Source: Bacillota bacterium
GTDB taxonomy: Bacteria > Bacteroidota > Bacteroidia > Bacteroidales > Bacteroidaceae
Direction of reading: 5' to 3'
Assembly: GCA_023664625.1 (NCBI GenBank)
Contig: JAMPFD010000007.1
Span: forward strand, 87,108-151,107
Length of the DNA stretch: 64,000 nucleotides
Below, in pieces: positions 60,606 to 64,000 of this stretch. Both the position numbers and the translations under genes were made by a program. Below the pieces are notes generated by a model, which saw only the letters and a program-made list of their open reading frames with translations, had not been told where the DNA came from and searched no databases. The stretch's first letter is position 1. Every line of letters begins with the position of its first letter.

Positions 60606-63179
60606 ATGAATCTTTCAGAACTGAACGACTCACAGCGCGAGGCTGTGGAATATTGCGAAGGACCGTCACTCGTAATCGCCGGAGCCGGCTCCGGCAAAAC
60701 CCGTGTGCTGACGTACAAGATAGCATATCTTATAGAGCAGGGTTATGAGCCTTGGAGCATCCTTGCACTTACGTTTACCAACAAGGCTGCCAACGAGATG
60801 AAGCAACGCATAGGGCAGCTTGTCGGTGATGATACGGCAAGGTTTCTTAATATGGGTACGTTCCATTCGGTATTCTCCAGAATATTGCGCGCAGAAGCAC
60901 CGCTGATAGGCTATTCTTCCTCTTTTACCATTTATGACGAGAATGATTCACGCTCACTGCTGAAATCCATAGTCAGCGAGTTTGGTCTTGATGACAAGAT
61001 TTATAAGCCTGCTGCAGTGCATAACCGTATTTCCATGGCAAAGAACAATATAGAGTTGCCGGAGAACTATGCTGCCGACAGCCGTCATGCTGCCAGGGAC
61101 AAGGATGCGCGCATGGAACGCATGCCGCGCATATATGAGGAGTATCAGAAGCGTCTGCGCCAGTCGAATGCCATGGATTTTGACGACCTGTTGCTCTATA
61201 CATATATTCTTTTTGATAAAAACAGGGATATATGCGAGAAGTATGGCAAGAGATTCCAGTTTGTTCTTGTGGACGAGTACCAGGATACGAATGCCGTGCA
61301 GCAGAAGATTGTCTTGCAGATTGTGCGTGACCATAAGAAAATTTGTGTCGTGGGTGATGATGCACAGTCTATCTATGGCTTCCGTGGGGCGAATATTGAT
61401 AATATCCTTGATTTCAGACAGAAGTTCGGAGGAATGAGGAGCGGCCGTGAGGCGGAGGGGGCAACTTCAGAGGAAGGCGGTGCTCGCTTGTTTAAATTGG
61501 AGCGTAATTACCGCTCTACACAGAGTATTGTGCAGGCGGCAAACAGTCTTATCGGTCATAATCAGCGTCAGATAAAGAAAACCGTGTACTCTGACAATGA
61601 CAAGGGGGATAAGCTGCAGCTTAAATATTGCTATTCTGACCGTGAGGAGGCTGTCATTGTTGCCAAGGACATAAGGCGTATTATGCGCAGCGAAGGGCTG
61701 CACTATGGGGATTTCGCAATATTGTACCGCACCAATGCACAGTCACGTACGTTCGAGGAACAGTTCAGGAAGGACAATATGCCATACAGGATTTATGGCG
61801 GTCTTTCGTTTTATCAGCGTAAGGAAATCAAGGATGTTGTGGCATACTTACGCCTTGTCGTCAATCTTAATGATGAGGAGGCGTTGCGCCGTATCATAAA
61901 TTATCCGGCGCGGGGCATAGGCAAAACGACGGTGGACAAGGTTCTTACGCTTGCACGACAGTTGGAAATGTCGCCGTGGGAGATAGTTAAGTCACCTGTG
62001 ATGTTCGGGCTTGATGTGAATAAGGGTACAATGGCAAAGCTTGTTGCCTTTGCTGAAATGATAGGCGGTTTTGCAGAATCGGCGGACACAGAAGATGCTC
62101 ATGCTCTGGGAAAGCGTATAATAATGGAGTCCGGAGTGTCTAAGGATATTTACTCCGGTGCGGACCCTGAGGATATATCACGCCAGGAGAACCTGCAGGA
62201 GTTTATGGATTCTCTTCAGGAATTTGTGGACATTCGCCGTGAGGAGGATGGGGAGGAGCATATCATGTTGAATGATTTTCTGCAGGAAATCTCTTTGCTT
62301 TCCGATCTTGACAGTGACGATGACAACAAGCTTTCCCATGATTCCATGCTGAAGGATGATAAGGTTACGTTGATGACAATCCATTCGGCAAAGGGATTGG
62401 AGTTTCCTGCGGTCTTTGTTGTAGGTATGGAAGAGAACATTTTCCCGTCCTCTATGTGCAACGATTCACAGCGTGCCATAGAGGAGGAACGCCGCCTTTT
62501 TTATGTCGCCATAACACGTGCAGAGAAGCATTGTATACTAACTTCCGCACAAAACCGTTACCGATACGGTAAACCGGAATTCTGCACTCCGTCGCGGTTT
62601 CTTAACGATATAGACCCGATGCTTGTTGACGTGCATGATTTCCAGTATGCTGACAGTACTTCCCCTTGGTCTTCCAAAGGAAGAACGTCATGGTCAGGAA
62701 CGGGGAAGCCATTTGGGGAGAACGCTCCTGAATGGATGTCCGGTGGCAGAACGTTTCAGAACTCCCATCCTGTGGCTTCGCAGTTTAGGGCTGACCGAAA
62801 GCCCAAAATCACGGGTGGTATGAGGAATGATGCCTCTGCAGGCATTTTTAGTCCTGAGCTTAAGGAAGAAGGGCGTCAGGCTTCAACGTTTTCAGGGCGT
62901 CGCATGACGAGGATAGGCAACACCTTTTCCGGCAATAATGAAAATAAGATTGTGAGGTCAAGTAGCGTATCGGCTTCGGGGCAGGCTTCTTCTGCCGATG
63001 CATCTCATGGTTTTGGAAACCTTACTGTGGGTATGAGGATAGAACATGAGCGGTTTGGCATAGGAACAATACTGAAAATAGAAGGGAAAGGGGAGAATAC
63101 GAAAGCAACGGTGGAATTCCAGCATTGTGGTACAAAACAACTGCTCCTGAAGTTTGCTAAGTTTAAAAGGTTGAGTTAA
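60606..63179 (+). CDS. uvrD: ATP-dependent DNA helicase UvrD/PcrA
   Basis: An 857-aa SF1A 3'-5' helicase for repair and replication-fork clearance. The motifs run in order: LNDSQREAVEY (Q motif), AGAGSGKTRVLTYK (Walker A, about 26), LVDEYQDTNAVQQK (motif II, about 222), VGDDAQSIYGFRGA (III), LERNYRST (IV), TIHSAKGLEFPAVFV (V, about 590) and FYVAITRAEKH (VI). A long Ser/Gly/Arg-rich tail (about 685-800) leads to a small C-terminal tudor-like domain (VGMRIEHERFGIGTILKIEGKG) as in PcrA/UvrD, used for RNA polymerase contact. No promoter is clear; it may be read through from mtgA. Confidence 0.96.
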   Translation: MNLSELNDSQREAVEYCEGPSLVIAGAGSGKTRVLTYKIAYLIEQGYEPWSILALTFTNKAANEMKQRIGQLVGDDTARFLNMGTFHSVFSRILRAEAPLIGYSSSFTIYDENDSRSLLKSIVSEFGLDDKIYKPAAVHNRISMAKNNIELPENYAADSRHAARDKDARMERMPRIYEEYQKRLRQSNAMDFDDLLLYTYILFDKNRDICEKYGKRFQFVLVDEYQDTNAVQQKIVLQIVRDHKKICVVGDDAQSIYGFRGANIDNILDFRQKFGGMRSGREAEGATSEEGGARLFKLERNYRSTQSIVQAANSLIGHNQRQIKKTVYSDNDKGDKLQLKYCYSDREEAVIVAKDIRRIMRSEGLHYGDFAILYRTNAQSRTFEEQFRKDNMPYRIYGGLSFYQRKEIKDVVAYLRLVVNLNDEEALRRIINYPARGIGKTTVDKVLTLARQLEMSPWEIVKSPVMFGLDVNKGTMAKLVAFAEMIGGFAESADTEDAHALGKRIIMESGVSKDIYSGADPEDISRQENLQEFMDSLQEFVDIRREEDGEEHIMLNDFLQEISLLSDLDSDDDNKLSHDSMLKDDKVTLMTIHSAKGLEFPAVFVVGMEENIFPSSMCNDSQRAIEEERRLFYVAITRAEKHCILTSAQNRYRYGKPEFCTPSRFLNDIDPMLVDVHDFQYADSTSPWSSKGRTSWSGTGKPFGENAPEWMSGGRTFQNSHPVASQFRADRKPKITGGMRNDASAGIFSPELKEEGRQASTFSGRRMTRIGNTFSGNNENKIVRSSSVSASGQASSADASHGFGNLTVGMRIEHERFGIGTILKIEGKGENTKATVEFQHCGTKQLLLKFAKFKRLS

Positions 63180-63231
63180 ATCAATAATATCCGGTGTTTT
63201 GCGCTTGAAGTGAAAAAATCATTAAAAAATA

Positions 63232-63263
63232 TTTTGCTGTTTCATAAAAAGTCAGTACCTTTG
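63232..63263 (+). promoter_or_regulatory. tRNA-Lys promoter
   Basis: TTTTG (63232-63236), a 19-nt spacer and TACCTTTG (63256-63263). TTTTGCTG and AGTACCTTTGCACTCGC are shared with the tRNA-Asp promoter. Confidence 0.8.
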
Positions 63264-63307
63264 CACTCGCTTTTGAGAAATACTTGATTTTACTTGAAAA
63301 AGCACCT

Positions 63308-63380
63308 GCACCCTTAGCTCAGTTGGTAGAGCAACTGACTCTTAATCAGTGGGTCTAGGGTTCGAGCCCCTAAGGGTGTA
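63308..63380 (+). tRNA. tRNA-Lys (CTT)
   Basis: 73 nt. Acceptor GCACCCT/AGGGTGT with a terminal G:U and discriminator A, D-arm GCTCAGTTGGTAGAGC, anticodon stem ACTGA/TCAGT with loop CTCTTAA (anticodon CTT), and a normal TTCGAGC T-loop. CCA is not encoded. Confidence 0.97.
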
Positions 63381-63386
63381 CAAAAG

Positions 63387-63414
63387 GCAGCTACAGGTTT
63401 GTAGCTGCTTTTTT
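63387..63414 (+). terminator. tRNA-Lys terminator
   Basis: GCAGCTAC (63387-63394) pairs with GTAGCTGC (63401-63408) around a 6-nt loop, followed by TTTTTTG. Confidence 0.9.
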
Positions 63415-64000
63415 GTTTTTTGCTGATGTTGTGGAGCATTAAAATTATGTCTTTGACGAATCCTGTACAGTTTATTATAAGCAGAATGCCATGATTTTTA
63501 CTTTTTTCATCATGTTGACGGAATGCTACGGAATTGTTTGCGTATGACGTTGTGATGCTCCTGTGCCGTACACTGGCCGTTGCATGGGTAAAAGATACAT
63601 CTCTGCGAATTTCCTGATAAGTTCTTGTCGCCGCTTTATTTTGGTTGATAGTATGCTTGCATGGAGATTTAGGAAAATGTTCAGATCACCAGAAAGAAGA
63701 CTCATAGACTTGCTCTATGGGTCTTCTTTCTGGTGATCCGCATGAAACTGCGGAATTATGCTGTAACTAAGTAGTATTCAGATTGTTGTGATGCCACGCT
63801 TTCCGTTGTTCACGAATTGCACACGGCACTATTTCAATGTTCTGCCCGATTATGCCATCGGAGTATTTACAAAGTTAGCTCTTTTTCTCGGATAATCAAT
63901 GGCTGTGGTCGTTAAAAATGATGTATATTAAGTGTGTGTTCCAAGTCCTAGAGTCAACCGGCAAGTGCAAAATTAGTAAAAATGTTTAAAGAACTCACAT
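63415..64000. other. Gene-free right end of the window
   Basis: About 585 nt with no convincing open frame or RNA gene. It contains a 24-bp hairpin (63684-63738) and next to it a small one (CCGCA/TGCGG, 63738-63753). The last 60 nt may be the upstream region of a gene beyond the edge. Confidence 0.6.
63684..63738. repeat. 24-bp inverted repeat (hairpin)
   Basis: GATCACCAGAAAGAAGAC plus TCATAG (63684-63707) pairs with CTATGG plus GTCTTCTTTCTGGTGATC (63715-63738): 23 Watson-Crick pairs and one G:T, around a 7-nt loop. No T-run follows on either strand. Confidence 0.93.

Overview
The window is a Bacteroidota chromosome (order Bacteroidales; Prevotellaceae is my best guess, an inference from gene content and coding style without a database search). 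Direct support: promoters follow the Bacteroidota pattern TTTG-N19/20-TAnnTTTG rather than TTGACA/TATAAT, Shine-Dalgarno sequences are weak, and lineage-typical genes are present (type III glutamine synthetase, PPDK, DUF3127, DUF4835, MutS2-LolA-FtsK cluster).

Region 1 (1-17.6 kb) is one end of a prophage or phage-like integrative element. Read leftwards on the minus strand it holds a small glycine-zipper protein (159 aa), an Ala/Lys-rich coiled-coil protein (405 aa) and a giant 'large polyvalent protein' of at least 4,520 codons that runs off the left edge. The giant protein strings together a tandem N-terminal repeat, coiled coil, ParB/DdrB-like domain, PBECR-type nuclease-like domain, pyrophosphatase-like domain, adenine-MTase domain and a strawberry-notch-type SF2 helicase. 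The three genes look like a T7-style ejection set (inference). Two of its low-complexity linkers carry a second, ordered-looking ORF in the same alternative frame. A divergent small DUF5681/terminase-small-subunit-like gene, a repeat-rich non-coding segment with TTGTACAA palindromes, and a tyrosine recombinase complete the element, which abuts the 3' end of ppdK.

Region 2 (17.8-34 kb) is core chromosome: ppdK (-), rlmD-like (+), then a minus run (dnaN, DEDDh exonuclease, DUF4835, recN, a secreted TPR protein with a degenerate protease fold), then plus-strand DUF3127, FtsX-like permease, TrmH-type methyltransferase and eno.

Region 3 (34-41.4 kb) has two decayed genes (acyltransferase-3 and GIY-YIG nuclease) around htpG, then glnN (-), and two identical tandem tRNA-Asp genes.

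Region 4 (41.4-52.9 kb) is a long minus-strand run: 3'-5' exonuclease, RlmI-like methyltransferase, tilS, a beta-helix lipoprotein, cdd, MBL-fold hydrolase, GHL10 family hydrolase, 5'-nucleotidase coupled to NudC, and a TraB/GumN protein.

Region 5 (52.9-64 kb) is plus-strand: ftsK, lolA, mutS2, OmpA-like lipoprotein, mtgA, uvrD/pcrA, tRNA-Lys(CTT), then about 600 nt without a gene containing a 24-bp hairpin.

The least explained signals are (a) three intergenic arrays of 15-bp palindromes repeated at exactly 22-bp pitch, with compensatory changes that keep the dyad; (b) the two genes nested in linkers of the giant polyvalent protein; and (c) the TTGTACAA clusters flanking the integrase.
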